Counted from the first letter of the stretch, positions 1 to 7,525 are shown. The stretch: 10,367 nucleotides of DNA from Pseudomonadota bacterium (GCA_023458315.1 JAEXAH010000020.1:1-10367), one strand, 5' to 3'. The notes: generated by a model from the letters alone, not told the origin. A program made the numbers and translations.

Positions 1-122
1 TTTTGCCCGCCGCCTGAAGACCCTGCGGGGGCTCACCCCATACGAATACATCTGCAAAATATGGGAAGCCGAACCGGAGCGGTTCAGGCTTAATCCGCAC
101 CATCAAATGCCGGGACTAAACA
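1..122 (+). mobile_element. Right end of an IS481-family insertion sequence (partial)
   Basis: The stretch encodes the C-terminus of an IS481-type transposase and runs into CCGGGACTAAACA at 110-122. Read from outside inwards this end begins TGTTTAGTCCCGG. IS481-family elements are known to have termini starting 5'-TGT, so I place the IS boundary at 122. The following bases CCTAAA (123-128) resemble the NCTAGN target reported for IS481 and would be the target duplication. The left half of the element lies outside the window, so neither the matching inverted repeat nor the second target copy can be seen. The exact boundary is inferred. Confidence 0.6.
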
Positions 123-127
123 CCTAA
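2..127 (+). CDS. IS481-family transposase, C-terminal fragment (5' end outside window)
   Basis: An open frame enters from the left edge and gives 41 residues before TAA at 125-127. It begins FARRLKTLRGLTPYEYICK, continues through a W-E-A-E-P-E-R-F segment and ends HQMPGLNT. This is the characteristic tail of IS481-family DDE transposases (rve_3-type integrase core), which cut and join DNA during transposition. The catalytic DDE residues lie upstream, outside the window, so intactness cannot be judged. If the IS ends at 122, the last codon and the stop (123-127) are completed by target-site DNA. The stop overlaps the stop codon of the convergent diguanylate cyclase gene (TAG, complement of 124-126), so the element sits exactly at the 3' end of that gene. 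The family call is confident; the boundary is inferred. Confidence 0.8.
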   Translation, partial: FARRLKTLRGLTPYEYICKIWEAEPERFRLNPHHQMPGLNT

Positions 128-2079
128 ACCGCCGCGGCGTCGGCGGCGCCGAAATGCACGAATTCGAAATTGTTCTTGCCGCGCCGTTTGACGCTGTACA
201 TGGCTTCGTCGGCCAGTTGCACCAGCACGCCGCCATCGGTGGCATGGTCGGGGAACACGGCGATGCCGATGGAGGCGCGGACCGAGGCGGCGTGGCCGTT
301 GAGGTCGAAGGGCATCGCCAGCCGTTCCAGAATCTTGGCCGCCACCATGGCCACGTCCTCGCGGTTGCGAACCCCGCCCAGGATACAGGTGAATTCGTCG
401 CCCGCCAGCCGCGCCACGGTGTCCGAGGCCCGCATGCATTCGGTCAGCCGCACCGCCGTCTGCTGCAACAGGATGTCGCCCGCGGCATGGCCCAGGGTGT
501 CGTTGACCTGCTTGAAACCGTCCAGGTCCAGGAACATCAGCGCGAATTTCTTGTCCTCGCGCCGCCCCTGGCGCACCGCCTGATTCAAACGGTCCAGGAA
601 CAGCGCCCGGTTGGGCAGGCCGGTCAGGGCGTCGTAATTGGCCTGCCGCCACACCCGCTCCTCATCCTCCTTGCGATGGGTGATGTCGGAGAAGATGGCG
701 ATGTTGTGGGTGGTGTTGCCAAGATCGTCCTTGATGGCGACGATGCTCAGCCACTCGGCATAGAATTCACCGGATTTGCGGCGGTTCCAGATTTCGCCGC
801 GCCAGCGGCCGGTGGCGCGGATTTCTTCCCACATGGCGGCATAGAAATCCGCGTCGTGCCGTCCCGATTGCAGGATGCGGGGATTGGCGCCGATCACTTC
901 GCCGGGCAGGTATTCGGTGATGGTGGTGAAGGCCGGATTCACATATTCGATCTGGTTGCGGACGTTGGTGATCACCACCGCCTCGGACGCGCTTTCCACC
1001 ACCTTGGCGGTCAGGCGCAGTTGTTCCTCGGCCGCCTTCATGGCGGAAATGTCGTAGACCCAGGCCAGATTGACCATTTCCCGCTCCATGCGGGTGGCGC
1101 GCAGGGTCAGCAGGCTCCAGAACGGCGTGCCGTCGCGGCGGCGGAATTCCACCTCCACGTCATCCAGATGGCCCTCATTCTTCAGCCTGTCGATGATGCG
1201 GCGGCGCTGGGCATCGTCAACGAAGTGGTTGCGGGCGGCCTCGCCCACCACGTCCTCGCGGCGGGCGCCGATGATCTCGCAGAACCGCCGGTTGGCGAAC
1301 AGCACGCGGCCGTCCTTGCGCGCCGACACCGACACGCCGACCGGGCTTTCCTCAAGGATCTTCCACAGCCGTTCCTCGGATTCGCGCAAGCCGCGCTCGG
1401 CGTTGGCCCGTTCCTCGATGTCGGCGCGGATGCGCGCCACCATGGGCTGGAACACCCCGGCCGCCGACACCACCAGCAACGCCAGGATCACCACCAGCGC
1501 CGCGCCGTGCAGCGCCGAAAGGCGCACCAGACGTTCCTCGTTCTCGCGCAGATAGGCGGCGCTGACCCGCTCCAGCGACTGCGGTAGCGGCCCCTGCACG
1601 GCGGCCGACATGGCCAGCAGGTCGGGATCGGAGGATGGCGTCACCGCCGGAAAACGGGCGGCCACGGCGCGGGCATGGGCGGCGAAATCACGCAATTGCC
1701 GGTCCAGCGTGCCGTCGGGGCCGAAATACAGCGCCTGCACCTCGCGCGACGGCAGCTTGGGCGAACGCAATTCGGGCAGACCGGCCAGCAGGCCGGCATG
1801 GGCGGATTCCAACTGGTTGACGGCATCGATGAAGGCGCGCTCGGCCTCGGCGCGCTCGGCACCGCTCAGCCCGGCCAGACGCAGGCCCAGGAACGCCACC
1901 CGTTCCACCAGCGCATGCTGGCGTCCGGCGACGTTGACGATGGAGGTGCCGCTTTCGGCATCCATCAAAATTCGCGCCAGCCCCAGGAAGGAAGCAATGG
2001 CCAAGCCGCCCAGCACCGCCAGAACGGCGACGTAGCGGATGGTCAATTCCCGGGCGATCTTGTGTCCGCTGTCGGCCAT
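124..2079 (-). CDS. Membrane-bound PAS-PAS-GGDEF diguanylate cyclase with PilJ-like sensor region
   Basis: The 651-residue protein should make c-di-GMP from two GTP at the inner membrane. A first membrane helix (about 14-38) is followed by a periplasmic helical region. Its IVNVAGRQHALVERVAFL segment (47-64) resembles the N-x-A-G-R-Q motif of PilJ/NarX-type sensors. A second helix spans about 190-210. Two PAS domains follow (about 236-347 and 355-470). The second carries NPAFTTITEY and a PAC-like ITHRK end. The GGDEF domain (about 481-640) opens with NYDALTGLPNR and has LDLDGFKQVNDTLGH, which contains the metal-binding Asp. The active-site motif is AGDEF (559-563), an accepted variant. An RxxD inhibitory site (550-553) lies five residues before it, so product inhibition is likely. 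No EAL domain is present. A GTG at 2097 would add six residues, but the purine-rich SD favours the ATG at 2079. The gene is probably monocistronic, and its 3' end touches an IS. The signal sensed is unknown. Confidence 0.92.
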   Translation of the reverse strand: MADSGHKIARELTIRYVAVLAVLGGLAIASFLGLARILMDAESGTSIVNVAGRQHALVERVAFLGLRLAGLSGAERAEAERAFIDAVNQLESAHAGLLAGLPELRSPKLPSREVQALYFGPDGTLDRQLRDFAAHARAVAARFPAVTPSSDPDLLAMSAAVQGPLPQSLERVSAAYLRENEERLVRLSALHGAALVVILALLVVSAAGVFQPMVARIRADIEERANAERGLRESEERLWKILEESPVGVSVSARKDGRVLFANRRFCEIIGARREDVVGEAARNHFVDDAQRRRIIDRLKNEGHLDDVEVEFRRRDGTPFWSLLTLRATRMEREMVNLAWVYDISAMKAAEEQLRLTAKVVESASEAVVITNVRNQIEYVNPAFTTITEYLPGEVIGANPRILQSGRHDADFYAAMWEEIRATGRWRGEIWNRRKSGEFYAEWLSIVAIKDDLGNTTHNIAIFSDITHRKEDEERVWRQANYDALTGLPNRALFLDRLNQAVRQGRREDKKFALMFLDLDGFKQVNDTLGHAAGDILLQQTAVRLTECMRASDTVARLAGDEFTCILGGVRNREDVAMVAAKILERLAMPFDLNGHAASVRASIGIAVFPDHATDGGVLVQLADEAMYSVKRRGKNNFEFVHFGAADAAAV

Positions 2080-2080
2080 G

Positions 2081-2089
2081 CTCCTCCCC
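2081..2089 (-). promoter_or_regulatory. Ribosome binding site that decides the diguanylate cyclase start
   Basis: On the minus strand GGGGAGGAG lies directly before C-ATG (start at 2079). The GGGGA core leaves about five bases to the ATG. The alternative GTG at 2097 has no purine-rich stretch in front of it, so the ATG is preferred. Confidence 0.5.
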
Positions 2090-2196
2090 AAGGTCACGCC
2101 GGCGTCATTACGTCCGCTGGTTGCGGCTCTTCACCTATGGTTTAGCATGCCCCGTCCATAATGGCGATGGGACAATTGGCGGGTATGCACCTATAG

Positions 2197-2222
2197 AAAA
2201 AGGGGGCTTTCGCCCCCTTTTT
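2197..2222 (-). terminator. Intrinsic terminator downstream of valS
   Basis: AAAAAGGGGGC (2197-2207) pairs perfectly with GCCCCCTTTTT (2212-2222) around a four-base loop. This is an 11-bp stem, starting seven bases beyond the valS stop. Read on the minus strand, the G/C core is followed by a run of five T. The structure is symmetric, so it could also stop transcription coming from the left, although no plus-strand gene lies upstream of it. The remainder of the gap (2098-2196) should hold the diguanylate cyclase promoter, but I see no convincing -35/-10 pair there. Confidence 0.85.
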
Positions 2223-2228
2223 ACTTTT

Positions 2229-4892
2229 TTACGCACCCGAGAGGCGTTGCAGGGCTTCTTGCAACTTTTCCTTGGCGGCGCTCCATTCGGCGCGGCGCTC
2301 GCGGTTCTCCTCCACCACTTCCGGCGCCGCCTTGGCGACGAAGTCGGGGTTGGCGAACTTCTTGTCCACCTTGGCGATCTCGCCCTCGACACGGGCGATT
2401 TCCTTTTCCAGGCGGGCGCGTTCCTTGTCGATCTCGATGACCCCGGCCAACGGCATGACCAAGGTCGCCTCGTCCACCACCATCTGGGCGGCGCCGTGCG
2501 AGAACGCCTGGGCGACGCGGTCGCCCGCCGCATGGGGTTCGAACGCCGCCAGACGGGCCAGGCGCACGATCAGGTCGGTGTGGGTCTTGGCCCAGACCTG
2601 ACGGCCCGCATCCAGCCCCGACACCAGCAGGTCAACCTGGGCAGCGGCCGGAACGTTCATTTCCGACCGCACACCGCGCACGGTGGACACCACGCGCACC
2701 ACCCAATCCATTTCCTCTTCGGCGCCCGCATCGTGCAGTCCGTCGAATTTCGGCCAGTCGCGCAGCATCAACTGGTCGGCGCGGCCGCCCATCTGCGCCC
2801 ACAATTCCTCGGTGATGAAGGGCATGAAGGGATGCAGGACGTGCAGGATCATGTCCAGCACCCAGGCGGCGGTGGCGCGGGTTTCGGCCTTGGCCGCCTC
2901 GTCCCCGCCCGAGAAGATGGGCTTGGCGAATTCCAGGTACCAGTCGCAGAAGGTGCCCCAGACGAACTGATAGGCGGCACCGGCGGCGGCATCAAAACGA
3001 TAGCCGTCCAGCGCGGCCGCCACCTTGTCGGCCACTTCGGCGGTCTTGCCGACGATCCAGCGGTTGACCGTCTCCTTGACCGCCTTGGGATCGAAGCCCG
3101 CCACCGGCGCGCATTCGTTCATCTGGCAGAAACGGGCGGCGTTCCACAGCTTGGTGGCGAAGTTGCGATAGCCCTCGACCCGGCTTTCCGCCAGCTTGAT
3201 GTCGCGGCCCTGGGCGGCCAGCGCCGCCAGGGTGAAGCGCACGGCGTCGGTGCCGTACTTGTCCATCAGCACCAGCGGATCGATGACGTTGCCCTTGGAC
3301 TTCGACATCTTCTGGCCCTTTTCGTCGCGGACCAGGGCGTGGATGTAGATGTCCTTGAACGGCACGTCACCCATGAAGTGGATGCCCATCATCATCATGC
3401 GGGCGACCCAGAAGAAGATGATGTCGAAACCCGTCACCAGCACGTCGGTGGTGTAATAGCGCGCCAGTTCCGGGGTCTTTTCCGGCCAGCCCAGGGTCGA
3501 GAACGGCCACAGCGCCGACGAGAACCAGGTGTCGAGCACGTCGGTGTCGCGGGTCAGCGCGACCGCCTTGCCGTAATGGGCGGCGGCGGCTTCCTGCGCC
3601 TCGGCCTCGGTCTTCTCGACGAAGACATGGCCGTCGGGGCCGTACCACGCCGGGACCTGATGGCCCCACCAAATCTGACGCGAGACGCACCACGGCTGGA
3701 TGTTGCGCATCCACTCGTAATAGGTGTTTTCCCAATGCTTGGGATGGAACTTGGTGTTGCCCTTCTCCACCGCCTCAAGGGCGGGCTTGGCCAGGGTCGG
3801 CGCGTCCACGTACCACTGGTCGGTCAGCCACGGCTCGATCACCACGCCGGAACGGTCGCCATAGGGCACCATGTGGACGTGGTTCTCGATCTTGTCGAGC
3901 AGGCCCAGTTCCTCGATGGCCGCCACCACCTTCTTGCGGGCGTCATAGCGGTCCAGGCCCAGATACTCGGCCGGAACGTCGCCGGTGATCCGGGCGTCGC
4001 GGTCCAGGATGTTGATCTGCGGCAGGTTGTGGCGCTTGCCGACCTCGAAATCGTTGAAATCGTGGGCCGGGGTGATCTTCACCGCGCCGGTGCCCTTGGT
4101 CGGGTCGGAATATTCGTCGGCGACGATGGGAATCAGGCGGCCGACGATGGGCAGGCGCACCATCTTGCCCACCAGATGGGTATAACGCTCGTCCTCGGGA
4201 TGCACCGCGACGGCGCTGTCGCCCAGCATGGTTTCGGGGCGGGTGGTGGCGACGGTGATGTAGGTGTCGGGCATGCCCTCGACCGGGTACTTGAAGTGCC
4301 ACATATGGCCCTTCACCTCGCGCTGCTCCACTTCCAGGTCGGAAATGGCGGTGTGCAGCTTGGGGTCCCAGTTGACCAGACGTTTGTCGCGGTAGATCAG
4401 GCCCTGCTTGTAGAGCGACACGAACACCTCGCGCACGGCAGCCGACAGGCCCTCGTCCATGGTGAAGCGTTCCTTGGCCCAATCGGGCGAGGCGCCCAGG
4501 CGGCGCAACTGGCGGGTGATGGTACCGCCGGATTCCGCCTTCCATTCCCACACGCGCTCGATGAACTTGTCGCGGCCCAAATCGTGGCGGGTGATCTTTT
4601 GCGCCTCGAGCTGGCGTTCCACCACCATCTGGGTGGCGATGCCGGCGTGGTCGGTGCCCGGCTGCCACAGGGCGTCGCGGCCGATCATGCGATGATAGCG
4701 GATCAGCACGTCCTGAAGGGTGAAGGTAAGCGCATGGCCCATGTGCAGGCTGCCGGTTACGTTCGGCGGCGGCATCATGATGGTATAGGGCGTCTTGTCG
4801 GAATCGGTATGGGCGGCGAAGGCCCCCGACTTCTCCCAACGCTCGTAATGCTTCGGCTCAACTTCGGACGGGCGATACGTCTTGTCCAGCAT
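2229..4892 (-). CDS. valS: Valyl-tRNA synthetase
   Basis: This class I aminoacyl-tRNA synthetase charges tRNA-Val with valine in the cytoplasm. It is 887 residues long, within the usual size range for bacterial ValRS. The ATP-binding HIGH motif reads HMGH at 50-53 inside PPPNVTGSLHMGH. The KMSKS loop is intact at 528-532 (GQKMSKSKGNVIDP). The CP1 editing domain, which removes mischarged threonine, is recognisable by TTRPETMLGDSAVAVHPEDE (about 216-235) and the ITPAHDFNDFEVG segment. A GFDIIFFWVARM segment precedes KMSKS. The anticodon-binding helical domain follows (for example YRFDAAAGAAYQFVW). The C-terminal coiled-coil arm is rich in Lys/Glu/Arg and ends with ALQRLSGA. The ATG at 4892 begins MLDKTYRPSEVEPKHYE, a typical ValRS N-terminus. 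The SD is weak (AGGA about 13 bases upstream). The gene follows popZ after 104 bp, and an intrinsic terminator comes just after its stop. Confidence 0.98.
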   Translation of the reverse strand: MLDKTYRPSEVEPKHYERWEKSGAFAAHTDSDKTPYTIMMPPPNVTGSLHMGHALTFTLQDVLIRYHRMIGRDALWQPGTDHAGIATQMVVERQLEAQKITRHDLGRDKFIERVWEWKAESGGTITRQLRRLGASPDWAKERFTMDEGLSAAVREVFVSLYKQGLIYRDKRLVNWDPKLHTAISDLEVEQREVKGHMWHFKYPVEGMPDTYITVATTRPETMLGDSAVAVHPEDERYTHLVGKMVRLPIVGRLIPIVADEYSDPTKGTGAVKITPAHDFNDFEVGKRHNLPQINILDRDARITGDVPAEYLGLDRYDARKKVVAAIEELGLLDKIENHVHMVPYGDRSGVVIEPWLTDQWYVDAPTLAKPALEAVEKGNTKFHPKHWENTYYEWMRNIQPWCVSRQIWWGHQVPAWYGPDGHVFVEKTEAEAQEAAAAHYGKAVALTRDTDVLDTWFSSALWPFSTLGWPEKTPELARYYTTDVLVTGFDIIFFWVARMMMMGIHFMGDVPFKDIYIHALVRDEKGQKMSKSKGNVIDPLVLMDKYGTDAVRFTLAALAAQGRDIKLAESRVEGYRNFATKLWNAARFCQMNECAPVAGFDPKAVKETVNRWIVGKTAEVADKVAAALDGYRFDAAAGAAYQFVWGTFCDWYLEFAKPIFSGGDEAAKAETRATAAWVLDMILHVLHPFMPFITEELWAQMGGRADQLMLRDWPKFDGLHDAGAEEEMDWVVRVVSTVRGVRSEMNVPAAAQVDLLVSGLDAGRQVWAKTHTDLIVRLARLAAFEPHAAGDRVAQAFSHGAAQMVVDEATLVMPLAGVIEIDKERARLEKEIARVEGEIAKVDKKFANPDFVAKAAPEVVEENRERRAEWSAAKEKLQEALQRLSGA

Positions 4893-4944
4893 GACCAGGC
4901 TATTCCTGTTGCTTGTGCGTCAATGTCTGTGGGCTGAAACGAGA

Positions 4945-4975
4945 AAGGCGGCCCGGAATGCCCCCGAGCCGCCTT
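4945..4975 (-). terminator. GC-rich stem-loop between popZ and valS, probable terminator or attenuator
   Basis: AAGGCGGC (4945-4952) is matched by GCCGCCTT (4968-4975), an 8-bp perfect stem around a 15-base loop. Read on the minus strand it starts about 21 bases after the popZ stop and is followed by TTTCTCGTTT, an imperfect T-tract. This fits an intrinsic terminator for popZ or a partial terminator controlling read-through into valS. I see no T-box-like leader before valS. Position and symmetry are seen directly; function is inferred. Confidence 0.55.
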
Positions 4976-4996
4976 GAAACCCGGAACCGGCAGAGA

Positions 4997-5710
4997 CTAG
5001 TAGTTCTCGGCGCGGTTTACCATCGTCTCGATTTCCTTCTTGATGATGCGCTCGATCATGTACGGCAGGTTTTCGTCCAGCCATTCCTTGAGGATCGGGC
5101 GCAGCAGCTCGCGCACCATGTCTTCCAGGGTGACGCCGCCATTGCCGATGCCGATGGCGCGCTGGCGCACGATCTCGCGCGCCAGATCGGACAACAGCGA
5201 GGTGGAGCGCTGGGCCACCGGTTCCGAGATCAGGCGGTCGTCGTCCACCGGGGCCATGCGGCGCGGCGGCGGCATGGGGGACGGCGGCGGCTCGGGCTCG
5301 TAATCGTCCAGGATGTCGGGTTTGAACTGGCTGATGTCGAAGGCCGGTTCGGGTTCCGGCTCGTCGAGGACCATGTCCTCGGTCAGTTCAAGGATATCCT
5401 CTTCCGGCTCGGGTTCCGGTTCGGGCGCGGGCGGCGGCGGCGCGCTGAACAGCGCGTCGATGTCGTCCTGCGGCAACGGTTCGGGTTCCGGCGGCGGCAC
5501 CGGGTCGGGCGTGGCCATGGCGAACAGGGCGTCGATGTCGTCCTGGGACGATTTGACCGGCTCGGGTTCGGGCTCCGGCTCGGGTTCCGGCGCGGGCGCT
5601 GGTTCGGGCGTCTTGGCCTTCTCCTCGGCTTCATCCTCCGACAGAATGCGGCGGATGGAGGCAAGGATGTCCTCCATTGACGGTTCCTGTTGGGCCTTGT
5701 CGTCACTCAT
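4997..5710 (-). CDS. popZ: PopZ-type polar organising protein (DUF2497 family)
   Basis: The protein has the architecture of PopZ, the alphaproteobacterial scaffold that self-assembles at cell poles and tethers chromosome-partition and signalling proteins. In its 237 residues, a short N-terminal helix (SMEDILASIRRILSED, 11-26) corresponds to the client-binding region. A long acidic, proline-rich disordered linker with Pro-Glu repeats spans about 34-155. A C-terminal helical region (about 171-237) drives oligomerisation and includes LLSDLAREIVRQ, TLEDMVRELLRPILKEWLD and NLPYMIERIIKKEIE. Caulobacter PopZ is 177 residues, so the linker here is longer. The linker contains QDDIDALF twice (56-63 and 81-88) and a DILELTEDM segment (105-113). 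The ATG at 5710 gives the expected N-terminus, but no strong SD is visible. The gene lies between tolC and valS, the usual neighbourhood in this group. The linker DNA is low-complexity and gives spurious Gly/Ser-rich frames on the other strand. Confidence 0.92.
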   Translation of the reverse strand: MSDDKAQQEPSMEDILASIRRILSEDEAEEKAKTPEPAPAPEPEPEPEPEPVKSSQDDIDALFAMATPDPVPPPEPEPLPQDDIDALFSAPPPPAPEPEPEPEEDILELTEDMVLDEPEPEPAFDISQFKPDILDDYEPEPPPSPMPPPRRMAPVDDDRLISEPVAQRSTSLLSDLAREIVRQRAIGIGNGGVTLEDMVRELLRPILKEWLDENLPYMIERIIKKEIETMVNRAENY

Positions 5711-5805
5711 GGTTCGACTGTCCGATGGTCCCTTGGTCTAGGATCGCCGACCATCATGCCGCACGACCCCCTACAAATCATTAACAACCGCATGTTCCGC
5801 CCAAG

Positions 5806-5835
5806 GAAAATGGGGCCGACGCCTGTCAGCCCCAT
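5806..5835 (-). terminator. Intrinsic terminator downstream of tolC
   Basis: ATGGGGC (5810-5816) and GCCCCAT (5829-5835) form a stem that extends inward through GAC/GTC with one mismatch and a four-base loop (GCCT). On the minus strand the hairpin begins 15 bases after the tolC stop and is followed by TTTTCCTT. It should end tolC transcription, which implies that popZ has its own promoter in the remaining gap (5711-5805). No clear promoter can be named there. Confidence 0.75.
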
Positions 5836-5849
5836 GTCCTTGTCGGCAC

Positions 5850-7256
5850 TTAGTCGGCGTAACCCGGCGCCGGTTCGATCCCGGTACCAATCCACTGACC
5901 ACGCACGTCTTCGTAATGCTTGGCCGCGTCATAGCGTTCGACCGGCAGGTTCAGCCCCTCGGCGGTGGCCTGTCCCAGCGCGGTCTTGACCTGGAAGGCG
6001 GCGACCATTTCGTCGCGCTGCGCCTTGACCATGTTGACGCGGGCATCGAACAGTTCCTGTTCGGCGTCCAGCACGTCCAGCACGGTGCGGGAACCGACCT
6101 TGGCTTCCTCTTCCACGCCGGCCAGGGCCATTTCCGAGGCGCGGATCTGGGTTTCGTAGGACTTGATGCGGGCACGGGCGGCCAGCAGGTCTTCCCAGCC
6201 CTTGTTGGCGCTTTCCAGCGAATCACGGCGGGCCTGATCGGCCTCGATACGACGCTGGCCGAAGGTGTGCTTCTGGGCGCGGACGCGGGAATAGGTGCCG
6301 CCGCCTTCGTACAGCGGGACGCTGACGTTCAGGGTGGCCTGCAAATTCTCGCTTTCCGCCTTGTTGACCGAGCCGTCGGCCAGGAAGCGGGCGCTGGCAT
6401 CCTGCGAGCGTGAGTACTGGCCCTGCAACGACACGGTCGGCAGCAATTCGCCGAACACCAGATCGACACCTTCCTTGGCGGCGGTGGCGGTCCAGTCGGC
6501 GGCGGCGATGTTGGGGTTCTTGGCCAGGGTCAGCGCCTTGACCTCGTCGAACGAGGCCGGGACCGGCACCGCCGAGGACGGGGCTTGCGGCCCTTCCGGC
6601 GGACGGCCGACCACGTTGACGAAATTGGCCCGGCTGTTCTGCAACGTGCCCTCGGCCGCGACGCGGTCGGCGGTGGCGCGCGACAGGCGGGCCTCGGCCT
6701 GGCTGACGTCGGTGCGGGTGATCTCGCCGACGCGGAAACGTTCCTGGGCGGCTTCGAGCTGGCGGCGCAGCACCTGCTCGTTGTTGACGCTCAGCCGCAC
6801 CACCGCTTCGTCGCGCACGACGTTGAGATAGGCGGTGGCGGCGTTCAGCAGGATGGTCTGCTCGGTGGCCTGCAACAGCGCGCGTTCCGCCTGGACCGTG
6901 GCCTCGGCCTGCTGGGTCTGGGCGGTGGTGCGGCCGCCGCGGTACAGCGGCTGGCTGACGGTCAGCGAGTAATCCTTGGGAGACCGGTTGCTTTCGCGGC
7001 CGGTGGTGGACTGGTTGCTTTCATACTTGCCGCGACCGGCCTCGCCGGACAGCGTGACCGTCGGGCGCCAGTTGGCCAGCGCCTGGGGCACGCCTTCGTC
7101 GGCGGCGCGCAGCCTGGCCCGGCGGGCCTGAAGCGTCGGATTGGTGTTGTACGCGGCGGACAGGACATCCTCCAGCGTTTCGGCGGCCGCCCCTTCGGGA
7201 ACGAGCAGGGCGCCCCCGATCAGCGCCACCCCGGCCAACAAGCACGCTTTCCTCAT
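5850..7256 (-). CDS. tolC: TolC-family outer membrane efflux/secretion channel
   Basis: The 468-residue precursor should form the trimeric outer-membrane barrel and periplasmic tunnel used by tripartite efflux pumps or type I secretion. A signal peptide with a basic start (MRK) and hydrophobic core probably cleaves after AAA at 25. The family's internal duplication is plain. The first half has SQPLYRGGRT (101-110) and RFRVGEITRTDVSQAEARL (173-191). The second half has SVPLYEGGGTYSRVR (312-326) and KVGSRTVLDVLDAEQEL (386-402). These are the P-x-Y-x-G-G strands and helix-turn segments of the two TolC repeats. The frame extends 26 codons upstream to 7334, but that extension has no signal sequence and begins inside a promoter. 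The ATG at 7256 has AGGAAGG six bases ahead and begins the signal peptide, so it is chosen. No inner-membrane or adaptor partner gene is adjacent, which fits a general-purpose TolC. The name tolC is by family; orthology was not tested. Confidence 0.95.
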   Translation of the reverse strand: MRKACLLAGVALIGGALLVPEGAAAETLEDVLSAAYNTNPTLQARRARLRAADEGVPQALANWRPTVTLSGEAGRGKYESNQSTTGRESNRSPKDYSLTVSQPLYRGGRTTAQTQQAEATVQAERALLQATEQTILLNAATAYLNVVRDEAVVRLSVNNEQVLRRQLEAAQERFRVGEITRTDVSQAEARLSRATADRVAAEGTLQNSRANFVNVVGRPPEGPQAPSSAVPVPASFDEVKALTLAKNPNIAAADWTATAAKEGVDLVFGELLPTVSLQGQYSRSQDASARFLADGSVNKAESENLQATLNVSVPLYEGGGTYSRVRAQKHTFGQRRIEADQARRDSLESANKGWEDLLAARARIKSYETQIRASEMALAGVEEEAKVGSRTVLDVLDAEQELFDARVNMVKAQRDEMVAAFQVKTALGQATAEGLNLPVERYDAAKHYEDVRGQWIGTGIEPAPGYAD

Positions 7257-7262
7257 TCGACA

Positions 7263-7269
7263 CCTTCCT
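7263..7269 (-). promoter_or_regulatory. Ribosome binding site that decides the tolC start
   Basis: AGGAAGG on the minus strand ends six bases before the ATG at 7256. It supports this start over the in-frame ATG at 7334. Confidence 0.7.
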
Positions 7270-7317
7270 GCAATGTTGGACCGCCCCCAATCCTCTGCGG
7301 CGAAAGACTCTTCCCGA

Positions 7318-7345
7318 ACAATATCTTTCCGCATCGAAAGATCAA
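7318..7345 (-). promoter_or_regulatory. Candidate sigma-70-type promoter of tolC
   Basis: On the minus strand TTGATC (7345-7340) is separated by 16 bases from TATTGT (7323-7318). Each hexamer matches four of six consensus positions. The inferred start near 7311 gives a leader of about 55 bases before the tolC ATG. The region is locally A/T-rich compared with its surroundings. Confidence 0.45.
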
Positions 7346-7420
7346 GAAATATTCCTTAACACCCCGCAACGATACCGCCCGCCCCTTGCCGCCTGGAATC
7401 CGGCGGAGTCCAACGGTTGC

Positions 7421-7453
7421 AAAACAAAGGGCCGGGCGAAGGACGCCCGGCCC
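7421..7453 (-). terminator. Intrinsic terminator downstream of the methyltransferase-like gene
   Basis: GGGCCGGGCG (7429-7438) pairs perfectly with CGCCCGGCCC (7444-7453) across a five-base loop, a 10-bp GC stem. On the minus strand it is followed by TTTGTTTT. It lies about 70 bases beyond the stop at 7526 and separates that gene from the tolC promoter. Confidence 0.85.
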
Positions 7454-7525
7454 ATACTGGCAATTTATTTACGAAGTCTTAACACCCACCCCCAGGGAAA
7501 CTTGGAGAGGACGCAAAGCCCGCGA

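Noticed and set aside
154..1587. 477-codon open frame on the plus strand
   Set aside because: It is antisense to the PAS-GGDEF gene and rich in His, Gly and Ala, with no recognisable domain. It is a codon-bias shadow.
2121..4937. 938-codon open frame on the plus strand
   Set aside because: It lies antisense to valS, whose HIGH, KMSKS and editing motifs are all intact. Its His/Gly/Val-rich, motif-free translation is what GC-rich codon bias produces on the opposite strand.
5313..5741. Plus-strand frame encoding a Gly/Ser-repeat protein
   Set aside because: It is the reverse reading of the popZ Pro-Glu linker. The repeats reflect that low-complexity DNA, and there is no independent start signal or domain.
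7257..7334. 26-residue N-terminal extension of the TolC protein
   Set aside because: It would put non-signal sequence before the signal peptide, its ATG lies within the candidate promoter, and the inner ATG has a well-spaced SD.
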